In this document: piece after piece, positions 51,534-60,641 of the stretch | How the letters are laid out: each line of letters starts with the position of its first letter | Position numbering within the stretch: the first letter of the stretch is position 1 | Origin: Xylophilus sp. GOD-11R | Lineage (GTDB): Bacteria; Pseudomonadota; Gammaproteobacteria; Burkholderiales; Burkholderiaceae_C | DNA length: 64,000 bases | Assembly (NCBI RefSeq): GCF_033546935.1 | Contig: NZ_CP137854.1 | Span: forward strand, 682,001-746,000 | Direction of reading: 5' to 3' | Program-made: the position numbers and the translations under genes | The notes under the pieces: model-generated | Databases searched by the model: none | What the model was told of the DNA's origin: nothing | What the model saw: only the letters and a program-made list of their open reading frames with translations

Positions 51534-52633
51534 GAGGTCTTCTCCACGATGGGGGCGGCGGTGGTATTGGCAGCGGTGGCGGTCCTGGATGCCCGGCGCA
51601 TCCGCGCGAAGAGCGTGGCCCAGTCGACGTGGCGCAAGGCCTCGCTCGCCAGGATCAGCACGAAGGCGATGCCCTGCAGCACCAGCACCGAGGCATCCGG
51701 CAGGCCCAGGCGGCGCTGCAGCAGGCTGCCCGCCGCGCCGAAGCCGCCGAACAGAATGGCCACCGGCACGATGGCCACCGGGTTCTGCCGCGCGATGAAA
51801 GCCACCAGGATGCCGGCATAGCCGTAACCCGAGATCAGCGAGGCGTTGGCGCTGGTCTGCACCGCCGCCACCTCGACCGCGCCGGCCAGCCCCGCGCAGG
51901 CGCCGCCGAGCGCGCAGGCCGCCAGCACCAGCCGCGTCACCGGCAGGCCGACCAGTTGCGCCGTGCGCGGATTGCCGCCCACCACCCGCACCGAGAAGCC
52001 CGAGGCGGTAAAGCGCAGCCACACGCCCAGCGCCACGCAGGCGAGCGCCCCGAGCACCAGGCCCCAGTGCACGTCGGAGCCGCCGATGCCGCCGATCAGC
52101 AGGCCGTCGGCCAGCGTCGGCGTGGAGGGTTTGTTGAGACTGCCCGGATCGCGCAGCGCGCCCTCGACCAGGTGCTTGAAGATGCCGATCGCCACATAGG
52201 CCAGCAGCAGGCTGGCGATGGTCTCGTTGATGCCGCGTGCCTGCCGCAGCCAGCCCGCCAGCATGATCCACAGCCCGCCGACGACGGCGCCCGCCAGGCA
52301 CGCCAGCGCCGTGCCGGCCACGTTGGCCGGCAGCGGCAACAGCATCGGCAGCGCCGCGCAGGCCAGCCCGCCGAGCACCAGTGCGCCTTCGCCGCCGATG
52401 ATCACCAGCCCGGCGCGCGCGGGAATCGCCACGCACAGCGCGGTGAGCATCAGCGGCGCTGCCCGCTGCAGCGTGTTCTGCCAGGAGAACCAGTCACCGA
52501 AGGCGCCCTTGAACAGTATCAGCCACACGTCGACCGGACTCACCCCGGCGAACCAGACGAACACACCGAACAGCAGCAGCGCCGCCAGGATGGCGAGCAC
52601 CGGCAGGGCTATCTGTTTGACCGCGTTGTGCAT
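51530..52633 (-). CDS. ABC transporter permease 1 (BMP system)
   Basis: A 367-aa permease: PVLAILAALLLFGVFVWFAG, APLMLTALCVAIPARAGLVI followed by IGGEGALVLGGLACAALPM, conserved ARGINETIASLLLAYVAIGI and GYGYAGILVAFIARQNPVAI segments. A hydrophilic C-terminal tail ends IVEKTS. It pairs with the next permease and the double ATPase; 58 bp separate it from the BMP receptor. Confidence 0.92.
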   Translation of the reverse strand: MHNAVKQIALPVLAILAALLLFGVFVWFAGVSPVDVWLILFKGAFGDWFSWQNTLQRAAPLMLTALCVAIPARAGLVIIGGEGALVLGGLACAALPMLLPLPANVAGTALACLAGAVVGGLWIMLAGWLRQARGINETIASLLLAYVAIGIFKHLVEGALRDPGSLNKPSTPTLADGLLIGGIGGSDVHWGLVLGALACVALGVWLRFTASGFSVRVVGGNPRTAQLVGLPVTRLVLAACALGGACAGLAGAVEVAAVQTSANASLISGYGYAGILVAFIARQNPVAIVPVAILFGGFGAAGSLLQRRLGLPDASVLVLQGIAFVLILASEALRHVDWATLFARMRRASRTATAANTTAAPIVEKTS

Positions 52634-52691
52634 GGGCGCTCCAGGTTGTCAGGACAGCGGCATCGCAAGATGGCCGCGAAGGGCCGGAGGG

Positions 52692-53804
52692 TCAGAAACT
52701 GCCTTGAACGCCTTCGACGAGGTAGTTCATTTTTTCCAGTTCCAGGTCGGTCTGCTTCTGGACCTTGCCTGAGGCCAGCACCTCCTTGCCCTTGTTGTCC
52801 TTGATCGGCCCTTTGAAGATGTCGAAGCTGCCGGCGATCATCTTCGCCTTGGTGTCGTCGGCCTTCTTCTTGGCCGCGTCGCTCACCGAAGGGCCGTAGG
52901 CGGACATCTTCACGTAGCCCTCCTTCAACCCGCCGCGCAGGAAGTTGGGATGCGGCTTGCCGGTCTGCGCCGCATCCAGGATGGTCTTGTAGGCGGTGAT
53001 CCAGTTCCACTCGGCGCCGGTGAGGTAGGCGGTGGGCGCCAGCTTGGCCTGGCTGGCGTGGTAGCCGCAGACCATCTTGCCGCGCTTCACGGCGGTCTCC
53101 ACCACCACCTTGGGGCCGTCGACGTGCATGGTGAACACGTCGCAGCCCTGGTCGGCCAGGCTGTTGGTGGCCTCGGCTTCCTTGACGGCCATCGACCAGT
53201 CACCGGTGAAGATCACGCTGCAGGTGATGGACGGATCGACCGAGCGCGCGCCGAGCGTGAAGGCGTTGATGTTGCGCAGCACCTGCGGGATCGGCTTGGC
53301 GGCGATGAAGGCGATCTTCTTGCTCTTGGTCATGTGGCCCGCCACCACGCCGTTGAGGTACTGGCATTCGTCGATGTAGCCGAAGAAGCTGCCCACGTTC
53401 TTGGGCTTGCCTTCGCTCCACAGGCCGCCGCAGTGCGAGAAGCGCACGTCGGGCTGCTTGGGTGCCAGGGCCAGCACGTGCGGGTCGAAATAACCGTAGG
53501 AGGTGGGGAACAGCAGGCTGGCGCCGTCCTGGGCGATCATGCCGGTCATCGTCTTCTGGACGGCCGAGGTCTCGGGCACGTTCTCCTCTTCCACCACCTT
53601 CACGCCGGGCATCTTCTTGAGCTCGGCGGCGGCCATGGCGTGCGACTGGTTGTAGCCGTAGTCGTCGCGCGGACCGACATAGATCACGCCGACGGTCAGC
53701 GGCTTCTGCGCCTGCGCCAGCGAACTCCATCCACCGAGGGTGCCGGCCGCGCCCAACGCGGCCAGGGTCTTGAGGGAAGCACGGCGGTCAAGGGAAGTCG
53801 ACAT
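52692..53804 (-). CDS. BMP-family periplasmic receptor of a nucleoside/ureide ABC importer
   Basis: A 370-aa receptor: N-terminal twin-Arg-like leader (LDRRASLKTLAALGAAGTLG), then PLTVGVIYVGPRDDYGYNQS, LFPTSYGYFDPHVLALAPKQ, SFFGYIDECQYLNGVVAGHM and EWNWITAYKTILDAAQ. The BMP (basic membrane protein) family binds nucleosides and related ring compounds. Here it heads the importer-hydrolase operon and probably captures a ureide, pyrimidine or cyanuric-type compound. Its promoter region contains the motif shared with the allophanate-hydrolase unit. Confidence 0.92.
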   Translation of the reverse strand: MSTSLDRRASLKTLAALGAAGTLGGWSSLAQAQKPLTVGVIYVGPRDDYGYNQSHAMAAAELKKMPGVKVVEEENVPETSAVQKTMTGMIAQDGASLLFPTSYGYFDPHVLALAPKQPDVRFSHCGGLWSEGKPKNVGSFFGYIDECQYLNGVVAGHMTKSKKIAFIAAKPIPQVLRNINAFTLGARSVDPSITCSVIFTGDWSMAVKEAEATNSLADQGCDVFTMHVDGPKVVVETAVKRGKMVCGYHASQAKLAPTAYLTGAEWNWITAYKTILDAAQTGKPHPNFLRGGLKEGYVKMSAYGPSVSDAAKKKADDTKAKMIAGSFDIFKGPIKDNKGKEVLASGKVQKQTDLELEKMNYLVEGVQGSF

Positions 53805-53876
53805 GGAAGCTCTCCGGATTTGAAAAAGTGATGGACGAAGACGAGACGGATATAGGCAGAAACTCAGGTGTGCAAA

Positions 53877-53888
53877 CTTGGATACATG
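53877..53888. promoter_or_regulatory. Shared motif CTTGGATACATG upstream of the BMP operon
   Basis: CTTGGATACATG lies 73-84 bp upstream of the BMP receptor start and matches CTTGTACACATG (reverse strand of 60642-60653) at 10 of 12 positions. Both precede the first gene of a unit in the same pathway. A GntR operator is the simplest reading; a possible -10 TATATC lies just downstream. Confidence 0.55.
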
Positions 53889-53993
53889 ATGAGATGCAAG
53901 ACGCGTGCCGTGCCCGAACGGAGTGGCCGCGGGCGTTTTCGCCTCGATCGGGGGCGGGTCGCGCTGCGCTGATCCCCGCTCCGGTGCGTGGCT

Positions 53994-54374
53994 TCAGCCC
54001 AGCGGGCTCACATGGGCCGACACCACGCGCCAGCCTTGTGCGGTGCGCATCCACGTCTGGCTCTGGCGGCCGGTGGCGCTGGTGCCTACGCGCTGGAACT
54101 CGCAGTTGGCGGTGGCGAAGTCCTGGCCGTAGGTGGTGATGACCACCCGCAGCAGCTCGCGCGCCAGTCCCTTCGACGGCCGCGAGGCCCGGAAGGCCTG
54201 GATCTGTTCGTAGCCGTAGAGGTTTTCGGTGGCGCCGTAGCGCAGCGTGTGCAGGCTGTCCCAGAACAGCTCGTCGAGCACGTCGACCTTGTTGTTCACC
54301 AGCGCGTCTTCGTAACGGTAGAAGGCGGCCGAGACGTCGGCGACGACCTCGGGCAGGTTGATGGCGTGTTCCAT
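53994..54374 (-). CDS. AtzH-like protein (DUF3225, NTF2-like fold)
   Basis: A 126-aa protein starting at ATG 54374 ([20 protein letters not shown]) with the AtzH/DUF3225 pattern: [60 protein letters not shown] and [19 protein letters not shown]. In Pseudomonas ADP AtzH lies with atzG-atzE-atzF and decarboxylates the 1,3-dicarboxyurea made by AtzEG. It is found here in the same context: it follows the AtzE-like gene by 25 bp. Confidence 0.88.
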   Translation of the reverse strand: MEHAINLPEVVADVSAAFYRYEDALVNNKVDVLDELFWDSLHTLRYGATENLYGYEQIQAFRASRPSKGLARELLRVVITTYGQDFATANCEFQRVGTSATGRQSQTWMRTAQGWRVVSAHVSPLG

Positions 54375-54399
54375 GGTGGGCTCCTTTTTCGGCGGGCGA

Positions 54400-55806
54400 T
54401 CAGGCGAGCGGCGCGACCGGTGCGCGCACCACGCCGGCCTGTTCCAGGTGGGCGGCCACGCGCAGCACCAGGTCCTCGCGCCAGGGCGCGGCGATGACCT
54501 GCACACCGATCGGCAGGCGGGCGTTCACGCCCCAGACCGGCACCGCGCACACCGGCAGTCCGATGCACGAGATGGGCTGGGTCAGCAGACCCATGTTGGG
54601 CCGCACCGGCAGGGTCTGGCCGCCGATCTCGAAGGTCTCCTGGCCGATGGTGGTGGCGGCGCAGGGCGTCGATGGCGCCAGCAGCACGTCGTAGCGCTCG
54701 AAGAGTTCGGCCACCGCTTCGGCGTACTTCTGGCGCACCCGCTGGGCGCGGGCGATCCAGGCGGCGGGCAGCAGCGCGCCGGCCAGGAAGCGGTCACGCG
54801 AGAGGGGCTCGAAATCCTGCGCGCGGGCGCGCAGGTCGGCCAGGTGCAGGGCGGCGCCTTCGGCATTGGTCACCAGGAAGGCGGCGGCGCGGCCGGCTTC
54901 CACCATCGGCAGGTCGATCGACATGCCGGCACCCAGCGCATAGGCCACGCGGGCGACGGCGGTGCGGGCATCGGTGTCGGCCTTCTCATGGAACCAGCCG
55001 CCGAGCACGCCGATGCGCAAGCCCGCGATGCCCGCGTTGGCCAGGCTGCCCACCGGCTGCGGCGCGCGGCGGGCGCAGCCGGGGTCGCCGGCGTCGAAGC
55101 CCTGCATCGCGTCGTAGGCCAGGGCCAGGTCCTGCGCCGAACGGGCGAAGGGGCCGAGGTGGTCGAGGCTGGAGACAAAGGGGTAGGTGCGGGTGCGCGG
55201 CAGCCGGCCGAAGGTGGGCTTGAGGCCGAACACGCCGCACAGCGACGAAGGCACGCGGATCGAGCCGTTGGTGTCCGAGCCGAGCGTCAGCGGCACCTGG
55301 CCGGCGGCGACGGCGGCGGCCGAGCCACCGGAGGATCCGCCGGCGATGCGCTCCAGGTCGTGCGGATTGCGGCACGGGCCTTCGTGGCTGTTCTCGGTCG
55401 TGAAACCGTAGGCGTACTCGTCCATGTTGAGCGCGCCGACCAGCACTGCGCCGGCGGCTTCCAGTCGCTCCACCAGCAGGGCGTCGGCCGAAGCCGGCTC
55501 GGCGCCGCGCTCGATCCTGGAGCCGGCCAGCGTGACCACGCCCTCGATGTCGAACAGGTTCTTGACCGCGAAGGGCATGCCCGCCAGCGGCTGGCCCTTG
55601 GCGGGCGAGCCGGCGCGGTCGATCGTCCAGGCGCGGGCCAGGGCGCGGTCCTGCACCAGCGCGGTGAAGGCGTTCACCCGGTCGTCGGTGGCGGCGATGC
55701 GCGCCAGGCTGGCCTCGACCAGGGCCGTGGCGGTGCATTGGCCGGCGCGCACGGCCGCGGCCATGCCGGAGGCGTCGCCGAGCAGGAGTTCGTCGGCGTG
55801 GTTCAT
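54400..55806 (-). CDS. AtzE-like amidase (1-carboxybiuret hydrolase catalytic subunit)
   Basis: A 468-aa amidase-signature enzyme. Ser-cisSer-Lys triad: Lys in [31 protein letters not shown] and [20 protein letters not shown]. The [20 protein letters not shown] and PSSLCG segments are characteristic of the AtzE family. AtzE needs the small partner AtzG, whose gene is directly upstream with ATGA overlap. Known reaction is removal of the amino group of 1-carboxybiuret to form 1,3-dicarboxyurea during cyanuric acid breakdown; cyanuric acid hydrolase AtzD is not in the window, so another entry compound is possible. Confidence 0.9.
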   Translation of the reverse strand: MNHADELLLGDASGMAAAVRAGQCTATALVEASLARIAATDDRVNAFTALVQDRALARAWTIDRAGSPAKGQPLAGMPFAVKNLFDIEGVVTLAGSRIERGAEPASADALLVERLEAAGAVLVGALNMDEYAYGFTTENSHEGPCRNPHDLERIAGGSSGGSAAAVAAGQVPLTLGSDTNGSIRVPSSLCGVFGLKPTFGRLPRTRTYPFVSSLDHLGPFARSAQDLALAYDAMQGFDAGDPGCARRAPQPVGSLANAGIAGLRIGVLGGWFHEKADTDARTAVARVAYALGAGMSIDLPMVEAGRAAAFLVTNAEGAALHLADLRARAQDFEPLSRDRFLAGALLPAAWIARAQRVRQKYAEAVAELFERYDVLLAPSTPCAATTIGQETFEIGGQTLPVRPNMGLLTQPISCIGLPVCAVPVWGVNARLPIGVQVIAAPWREDLVLRVAAHLEQAGVVRAPVAPLA

Positions 55807-56018
55807 AGGCGTGACAGCCGGGGCGAGACCGGTTCGAAGCGCAAGGGGGATTCGTCGTGCGGCGTCAGCGGCACGGCCTCGACGATCTCGGCCATGGCAG
55901 CCGCGAGGGCGAAGAAGCCGAGCACGCCGGGCCGGTGTGCGGGCGCGATCGGCAGGCCGAGCAGTTCGGCGGTGGCGTCGACATGGCGTTCGATGGCAAC
56001 GGCGGTGGGCTTGCTCAT
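55803..56018 (-). CDS. AtzG-like small subunit (DUF4089)
   Basis: A 71-aa protein from ATG 56018 (MSKPTAVAIERHVDATAELL). Two helices and an extended tail, with LLGLPIAPAHRPGVLGFFAL, AEIVEAVPLTPHDESPLRFE and P at the end, the DUF4089/AtzG pattern that resembles GatC. AtzG wraps around and stabilises AtzE. It overlaps both flanking genes by four bases (ATPase stop and AtzE start), which secures the annotation despite its size. Confidence 0.9.
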   Translation of the reverse strand: MSKPTAVAIERHVDATAELLGLPIAPAHRPGVLGFFALAAAMAEIVEAVPLTPHDESPLRFEPVSPRLSRL

Positions 56019-56836
56019 CGGCGCACCTCGCGCTGGAAGATCTCCAGGCTCAGCTTCTTGGTGGCGATGAAGCTCGGCTGGCTCAGCGTGTCGACCGTGC
56101 GCGGGCGCGGGTCGTCGTAGCGCAGCACATCGGCCACGCGGGTCGGGCGCTTGGTCAGCAGCAGCACCTCGTCGGCCAGGTAGACGGCTTCTTCGAGGTC
56201 GTGCGAGACCAGCAGCATGGTGGTGCCGGTCTGCATGAAGACCTCCTGCAGCTTCTCGCGGATGAACAGCGTCATCTCGAAGTCGAGCGCGGAGAAGGGC
56301 TCGTCGAGAAACAGCACCTCCGGGTTGGGCGCCAGCGCCCGCATGATCGAGGCGGTCTGCTGCTGGCCGCCGGAGAGCTCGTAGGGAAAGCGGTTGAGGT
56401 CGAACTTCACGTCGAACGAGGCGACCAGCTCGGCCATGCGCCGGTCCACTTCCGCCTTGCTGCGGCCCTCGAGCTTGAGCGGATAGGCGATGTTGTCGAT
56501 GGTGCGCATCCACGGGAACATCGCCTCGCGGTAGTTCTGGAACACGTAGCCGATCTTGGTGTCCTTGAGCGACTTGCCGTCGAACAGGATCTCGCCGCTG
56601 TCGATGGGAATCAGCCCGGCGATCATGTTGATCAACGTCGATTTGCCGCAGCCGTTGGGGCCGAACACCGACACGATCTTGTGCTTGGGAATGTCGAGGT
56701 CGAAGTTCTCGTACAGCGGCCAGCCGGCGAAGTATTTGGTCAACCCCCGGATGGTGATGTGGGTGCCGCCCGGGCCGGGGTTGAAGCGTGGTTTGGGGAC
56801 GTCGGCGTAGACCGGTCCGTTGATGACGGTGCTCAT
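56015..56836 (-). CDS. ABC transporter ATPase (nitrate/taurine/NMT1-type)
   Basis: A 273-aa single-domain ATPase: Walker A VSVFGPNGCGKSTLINMIAG, signature LSGGQQQTASIMRALAP, Walker B VLFLDEPFSALDFEM, and the switch His LLVSHDLEEAVYLADEV. Family of SsuB/TauB/NrtD. An N-terminal extension (MSTVINGPVYADVPKPRFNP) precedes the domain. It is separated from the permease by about 157 bp containing a GC-rich repeat, so may be a second expression unit of the same transporter. Confidence 0.92.
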   Translation of the reverse strand: MSTVINGPVYADVPKPRFNPGPGGTHITIRGLTKYFAGWPLYENFDLDIPKHKIVSVFGPNGCGKSTLINMIAGLIPIDSGEILFDGKSLKDTKIGYVFQNYREAMFPWMRTIDNIAYPLKLEGRSKAEVDRRMAELVASFDVKFDLNRFPYELSGGQQQTASIMRALAPNPEVLFLDEPFSALDFEMTLFIREKLQEVFMQTGTTMLLVSHDLEEAVYLADEVLLLTKRPTRVADVLRYDDPRPRTVDTLSQPSFIATKKLSLEIFQREVRR

Positions 56837-56849
56837 GACGAACCCTTTC

Positions 56850-56993
56850 TCAAGAGATAACGAAACTGGAGAGGCAGGCCGCAGGCCGCCGCCGCCCGGG
56901 GCAGCCGCGGAGCCGGCTTTGCCGGGCCGCTGGCTGTGCCCCCGGCGAGGGGGTAGGCGGCTACGCGAAGCGAGCAAGCCTGGGGGGGCGCCA
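56850..56993. repeat. GC-rich interoperonic repeat-like segment
   Basis: The gap between permease and ATPase genes consists of a G/C-rich stretch with GGGGCAGCCGCGGAGCCGGC, GGGCCGCTGGCTGTGCCCCC, and GAGGGGGTAGGCGGCTACGC then GAAGCGAGCAAGCCTGGGGG. It resembles the short extragenic palindromic-type repeats (with AAGCGAGCAAGCCT blocks) that are dispersed in Comamonadaceae genomes. No gene. It may modulate mRNA stability within the operon. Confidence 0.5.
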
Positions 56994-57833
56994 TCACCTA
57001 CCGCTCCAGTGGACAATTTTTCTTTCGGCGACCAGGAACAGGATGTTGAGCGCATACCCCAGCGCCCCCGCCGACAGGATCGCCGCGTACATGCTCTTCA
57101 CGTTGAGCACCTGCTGCGCGTCGATGATGCGGTGGCCCAGGCCGGCGTCCGAGCCGATGAACATCTCGGCCACGATGACGATCACCAGCGCCATCGACAC
57201 CGCCGAGCGCAGGCCGACGAAGCTCGGCTGCAGGCTTTCCCAGATCAGCACGTCCTTGAACACCTGCCAGCGCGTGGCGCCCATTACCCGCGCCGCCATC
57301 ACCCGCTGCTTGCGGGCGTTGATGACGCCGTAGGCGCTGTTGAAGATCACGATCAGGAAGGCGCCGAAGGCGGCGATGGCGATCTTGTTGATGTCCGACA
57401 CACCGAAGATCAGCAGGAACAGCGGGATCAGCGCCGATGAAGGCGTGGAGCGGAAGAAGTCCACCAGGAACTCCACGCTGCGATACACCCGCTCGTTGCT
57501 GCCCAGCAGCACGCCCAGCGGCACGCCGACGATCGCGGCGATGAGAAAGGCCTGCACCGTGCGCCACACGGTCACCGCGAAGTCGGTGAGCAGCGGCCCG
57601 CCGGCCAGGCCGGTGACCAGCGCGACCACGGTGTCGGCCGGCGCCGGCAGCAGGATCGGCTTGATGAAGCCGAGCCGCACCACCAGGTCCCAGAGGATGA
57701 ACAGCACGACCGGGCCGATGAAGGGCAGCAGCCGGTCCCACAGGGGGCGGCGCGGCAGCACGGCGGTGGCGTTGGCATTGGCGGCCGGCGGGGCCCAGGG
57801 GGTGGCCGGCTTGGTGGTGGCGGCGTCGGCCAT
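56994..57833 (-). CDS. ABC transporter permease (NMT1-type system)
   Basis: A 279-aa permease from ATG 57833. Cytoplasmic N-terminal Ala/Pro tail, then about six helices (LLPFIGPVVLFILWDLVVRL, TVWRTVQAFLIAAIVGVPLG, SALIPLFLLIFGVSDINKIA, MALVIVIVAEMFIGSDAGLG). The EAA loop is AARVMGATRWQVFKDVLIWE. Typical of SsuC/TauC-type permeases. It follows the receptor gene by five bases. Confidence 0.93.
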   Translation of the reverse strand: MADAATTKPATPWAPPAANANATAVLPRRPLWDRLLPFIGPVVLFILWDLVVRLGFIKPILLPAPADTVVALVTGLAGGPLLTDFAVTVWRTVQAFLIAAIVGVPLGVLLGSNERVYRSVEFLVDFFRSTPSSALIPLFLLIFGVSDINKIAIAAFGAFLIVIFNSAYGVINARKQRVMAARVMGATRWQVFKDVLIWESLQPSFVGLRSAVSMALVIVIVAEMFIGSDAGLGHRIIDAQQVLNVKSMYAAILSAGALGYALNILFLVAERKIVHWSGR

Positions 57834-57838
57834 GGTGG

Positions 57839-58828
57839 TCAGCCTTTGTAGATGAGACCGTCCACCACCACCTTCTTGTCGAAGATGCCTTTCTCGGTGA
57901 ACAGGTCGTAGAACTTCTGGAAGTACGCCAGGTCGCTCGGCTTGAACTCGTTGTAGAGCATGTAGGAAGCCAGCGGCACCTCGCCGGTGAGCGCGCCTTC
58001 GATGGCGGTGTAGCCCTTCATGTACTGGCGGGCTTCCTCGGGCTTGCTGCGCACCAGTTCCACGCCCTTGGCATAGGCGGCGATGAACTTCTTGGCGGCC
58101 TCGGGGTTTTTCTTGATGAATTCGGTGGTGAGGCTGGCCGCGCCACCATGCCACGGCGCCATCGGGTCGCCCAGGATGTACTTGGCGACGACGCCTGCCT
58201 CGATGACGCGCGTGGTGCCGTTGAGCCGGCCGACGGTGCCGGTCGGCTCGAGCGTGTAGCAGGCGTCCACCTGGCCGGCGGCGAGTGCGGCCACATGCTG
58301 GCCGATGGGCAGCTCGCTCACCGAGGCGCCGGTGGCGCCGGCGCGCTCCAGCATGGTCTTGCACAGCGTCACGTTCTGGATGCCGGGGCCGGAGGCGACC
58401 TTCTTGCCCTTGAGGTCGGCGACCGTCTTGAACGGGCTGTCCTTGGCGGTGATGAACTCGTCGAGCACGAATTTGGCGTTGCTCGGGTTGGTGCAGAAGA
58501 TCTTGAACAAGCCGGGCTGCGCGATTTCGCCGATGGCCAGGTTGGCCGAGCCGGTGCCGTTGGCGCTGCCGTCGGAGCGGCCGGAGAGCATGGCTTCCAT
58601 CACCTGCTGGGCGCCGGCGAACTTGAGCGGTTCCACGTCCAGGCCGGCTTCCTTGAAGTAGCCCTTGTCCACCGCGGCGAAGAACGGCAGGCCGGCGGCG
58701 ACCGGCCAGAAGCCGATGCGGATCTTGGGCGCGGACTGCGCCCGCACGATGGCCGGGGCGGCGAGCGCGCCCAGCGCGCTGGCACCGATCTGCAACACGC
58801 GGCGGCGTTGGGTGGAAGATTTCTGCAT
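57839..58828 (-). CDS. NMT1/TauA-type periplasmic receptor
   Basis: A 329-aa receptor from ATG 58828. Twin-Arg-like leader (MQKSSTQRRRVLQIGASALG) and Ala-rich signal; then IRIGFWPVAAGLPFFAAVDK, GLDVEPLKFAGAQQVMEAML and SDGSANGTGSANLAIGEIAQ, KTVADLKGKKVASGPGIQN. NMT1/SsuA/TauA fold. It sits between the allophanate hydrolase and permease genes, so the ligand is likely a nitrogen-rich ureide or pyrimidine-type compound degraded by the same cluster. Confidence 0.92.
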   Translation of the reverse strand: MQKSSTQRRRVLQIGASALGALAAPAIVRAQSAPKIRIGFWPVAAGLPFFAAVDKGYFKEAGLDVEPLKFAGAQQVMEAMLSGRSDGSANGTGSANLAIGEIAQPGLFKIFCTNPSNAKFVLDEFITAKDSPFKTVADLKGKKVASGPGIQNVTLCKTMLERAGATGASVSELPIGQHVAALAAGQVDACYTLEPTGTVGRLNGTTRVIEAGVVAKYILGDPMAPWHGGAASLTTEFIKKNPEAAKKFIAAYAKGVELVRSKPEEARQYMKGYTAIEGALTGEVPLASYMLYNEFKPSDLAYFQKFYDLFTEKGIFDKKVVVDGLIYKG

Positions 58829-58878
58829 GAAAGGCTCCTGAGACAAGGGAACTGAAAGAGAGAGGGCAAAAACCGTGC

Positions 58879-60612
58879 TCAGCGCGCGGCAGCCGGCTGG
58901 CGGGAGGCGATGAAAGCGCGCCAGCCGCCGTGTTCGGACACATCGGCCGCGCCACCCAAGGCATGGCCTTCGCAGATGAAGCCGTGCACCCAGCGGCCGT
59001 CGGCCAGCTCGACGCTGCCCAGGCCCAGGGGCGCGGGCACCAGGGCGAGGAAGCTGCCGACCTGCGCCAGCGGCACCTGCCAGACCTCGACGGCGATCGC
59101 CACGCCGTGGGTGTCGCCCTCGGCCACGCGACCCAGGCCGGGTTTGGGCGGCACGGTGTTGGGCAGCGCGTAGAGCCGATAGCGCGGCGCGGTCTGCGTG
59201 GCTTCTGCCAGGCGTGCGCCGCGCTCGGTGAGCTGGCCGTTGAGCGGCAGGCCCGAAAGATGCGCGCCGACGACGGCCAGGGCGAGATGCGTGGCCGGGC
59301 CGGGCTGCAGCGCGGCGATCGGCACCGGCGGCGGCAGCGGCCGGCCGGTGGCGCCCTGCGCCAGGCCGGTGGCGTGGTGGAAGCGCTGGCCCAGGTCGGC
59401 GAGCTGCCAGTCGGCGCCGGCCCGGCCGATCAGGGTGATGCCGAAGGGCAGTCCGTCGGGGCGGATGCTGGCGGGCACCGACAGCGCCGCGTAGTCGAGC
59501 AGGTTGACGAAGTTGGTGTAGTGCCCCAGCTCGCGGTTGCGCTGCACCGGATCGGCGCGCATCGCCTCGATGGTGCAGTGGCCGGGCGCGGTCGGCACGC
59601 AGAGGATGTCGATGCCTTCCCACATGCGCTCGGCCTGCGCGCCCAGGGCCTGCAGCCGGTGCTGGGCCTGGAACACGTCGGCCGCCGAATATCGCGTGCC
59701 GGCCGCGAGGATGCCGCGTACCGGCTCGATCACCTCGTCGGGCGAAGCGTCGAAGAAGTCGCGCACCGCGGCGTAGCGTTCGGCGACCAGGGCGCTGTCG
59801 TAGAGCAGGCCGGCGGCCTCGGCCAATGGCGCGTAGTCGATCGGCACGGCGGTGCCGCCCAGCGTCATCAACCGCGCGGTGGCTTCCGCGAACGCGGCCT
59901 CGGCCTGGATGTCGCCATGGAATTCGAGCACCGACGGCACGCCGAACCGGAAGGTGGCCGGCAGCGGCTCACGGGCCATGGCCAGGCGGCGCGAATACGG
60001 GTCGCTCGCGTCCGGCGCCATCACCGCTTCGAGCACCCGCACGGCGGTGGCCACGGTGGTGGCGAAGATCGACACGCAATCCTGGCTCTGCGCGGCCGGC
60101 ACCACGCCGCCGGCGCCGATCAGGCCCTTGGAGGGCTTGAGGCCGACGATGTTGTTGAGCCCGGCGGGCACCCGGCCGGAGCCGGCGGTGTCGGTGCCGA
60201 AAGAGAAGTCGACCTGGCCGGTGGCCACCACGTAGGCCGAGCCGGAGCTGGAGCCGCCGCTGACGTAGCGCGCGTCGAAGGCGTTGGGCACCGCGCCGTA
60301 GGGCGAGCGGGTGCCGTTGAGGCCGCAGGCGAACTGGTCGAGGTTGGTCTTGCCGAGCAGGGTGGCGCCCGCGTCGAGCGCCCGCTGCACCGAGGTGGCG
60401 TGCACCGTCGGGGTGAAGGCGAAGGCCGGGCAGGCGGCGGTGGTGGGCACGCCGGCCACGGCGATGTTGTCCTTGGCCGCGAAGCGCAGGCCGGCCAGCG
60501 CGCCGGTCGCCGCCCCGGGCAAGGGCGCGTCGAAGCGGGAGATCCAGGCAGCGGAGGCTTGGGCGGTGGCGGTGTCTCGGTGGTTTTGCGAAGCGGTCAT
60601 GACGGTCGACAT
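58879..60612 (-). CDS. Allophanate hydrolase, AtzF-like
   Basis: A 577-aa two-domain enzyme starting at ATG 60612 (a second Met at 60600 is possible). Amidase domain: Lys in GLRFAAKDNIAVAGVPTTAA, GGSSSGSAYVVATGQVDFSF, TDTAGSGRVPAGLNNIVGLK. C-terminal allophanate-hydrolase domain from about residue 445 (ALAVVGAHLSGLPLNGQLTE, YALPNTVPPKPGLGRVAEG, ICEGHALGGAADVSEHGGWR) that decarboxylates the intermediate. It splits allophanate to ammonia and CO2, the last step after AtzEG/AtzH. First gene of the leftward AtzF-transporter-AtzGEH unit. Confidence 0.93.
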   Translation of the reverse strand: MSTVMTASQNHRDTATAQASAAWISRFDAPLPGAATGALAGLRFAAKDNIAVAGVPTTAACPAFAFTPTVHATSVQRALDAGATLLGKTNLDQFACGLNGTRSPYGAVPNAFDARYVSGGSSSGSAYVVATGQVDFSFGTDTAGSGRVPAGLNNIVGLKPSKGLIGAGGVVPAAQSQDCVSIFATTVATAVRVLEAVMAPDASDPYSRRLAMAREPLPATFRFGVPSVLEFHGDIQAEAAFAEATARLMTLGGTAVPIDYAPLAEAAGLLYDSALVAERYAAVRDFFDASPDEVIEPVRGILAAGTRYSAADVFQAQHRLQALGAQAERMWEGIDILCVPTAPGHCTIEAMRADPVQRNRELGHYTNFVNLLDYAALSVPASIRPDGLPFGITLIGRAGADWQLADLGQRFHHATGLAQGATGRPLPPPVPIAALQPGPATHLALAVVGAHLSGLPLNGQLTERGARLAEATQTAPRYRLYALPNTVPPKPGLGRVAEGDTHGVAIAVEVWQVPLAQVGSFLALVPAPLGLGSVELADGRWVHGFICEGHALGGAADVSEHGGWRAFIASRQPAAAR

Positions 60613-60641
60613 GCGGCGGGCACCAGTTTGAGGAATACGAA

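Noticed and set aside
53805..53993. A riboswitch (purine, guanidine) in the BMP leader
   Set aside because: I could not find the conserved junction elements of these riboswitches by eye; a covariance-model search would be needed.
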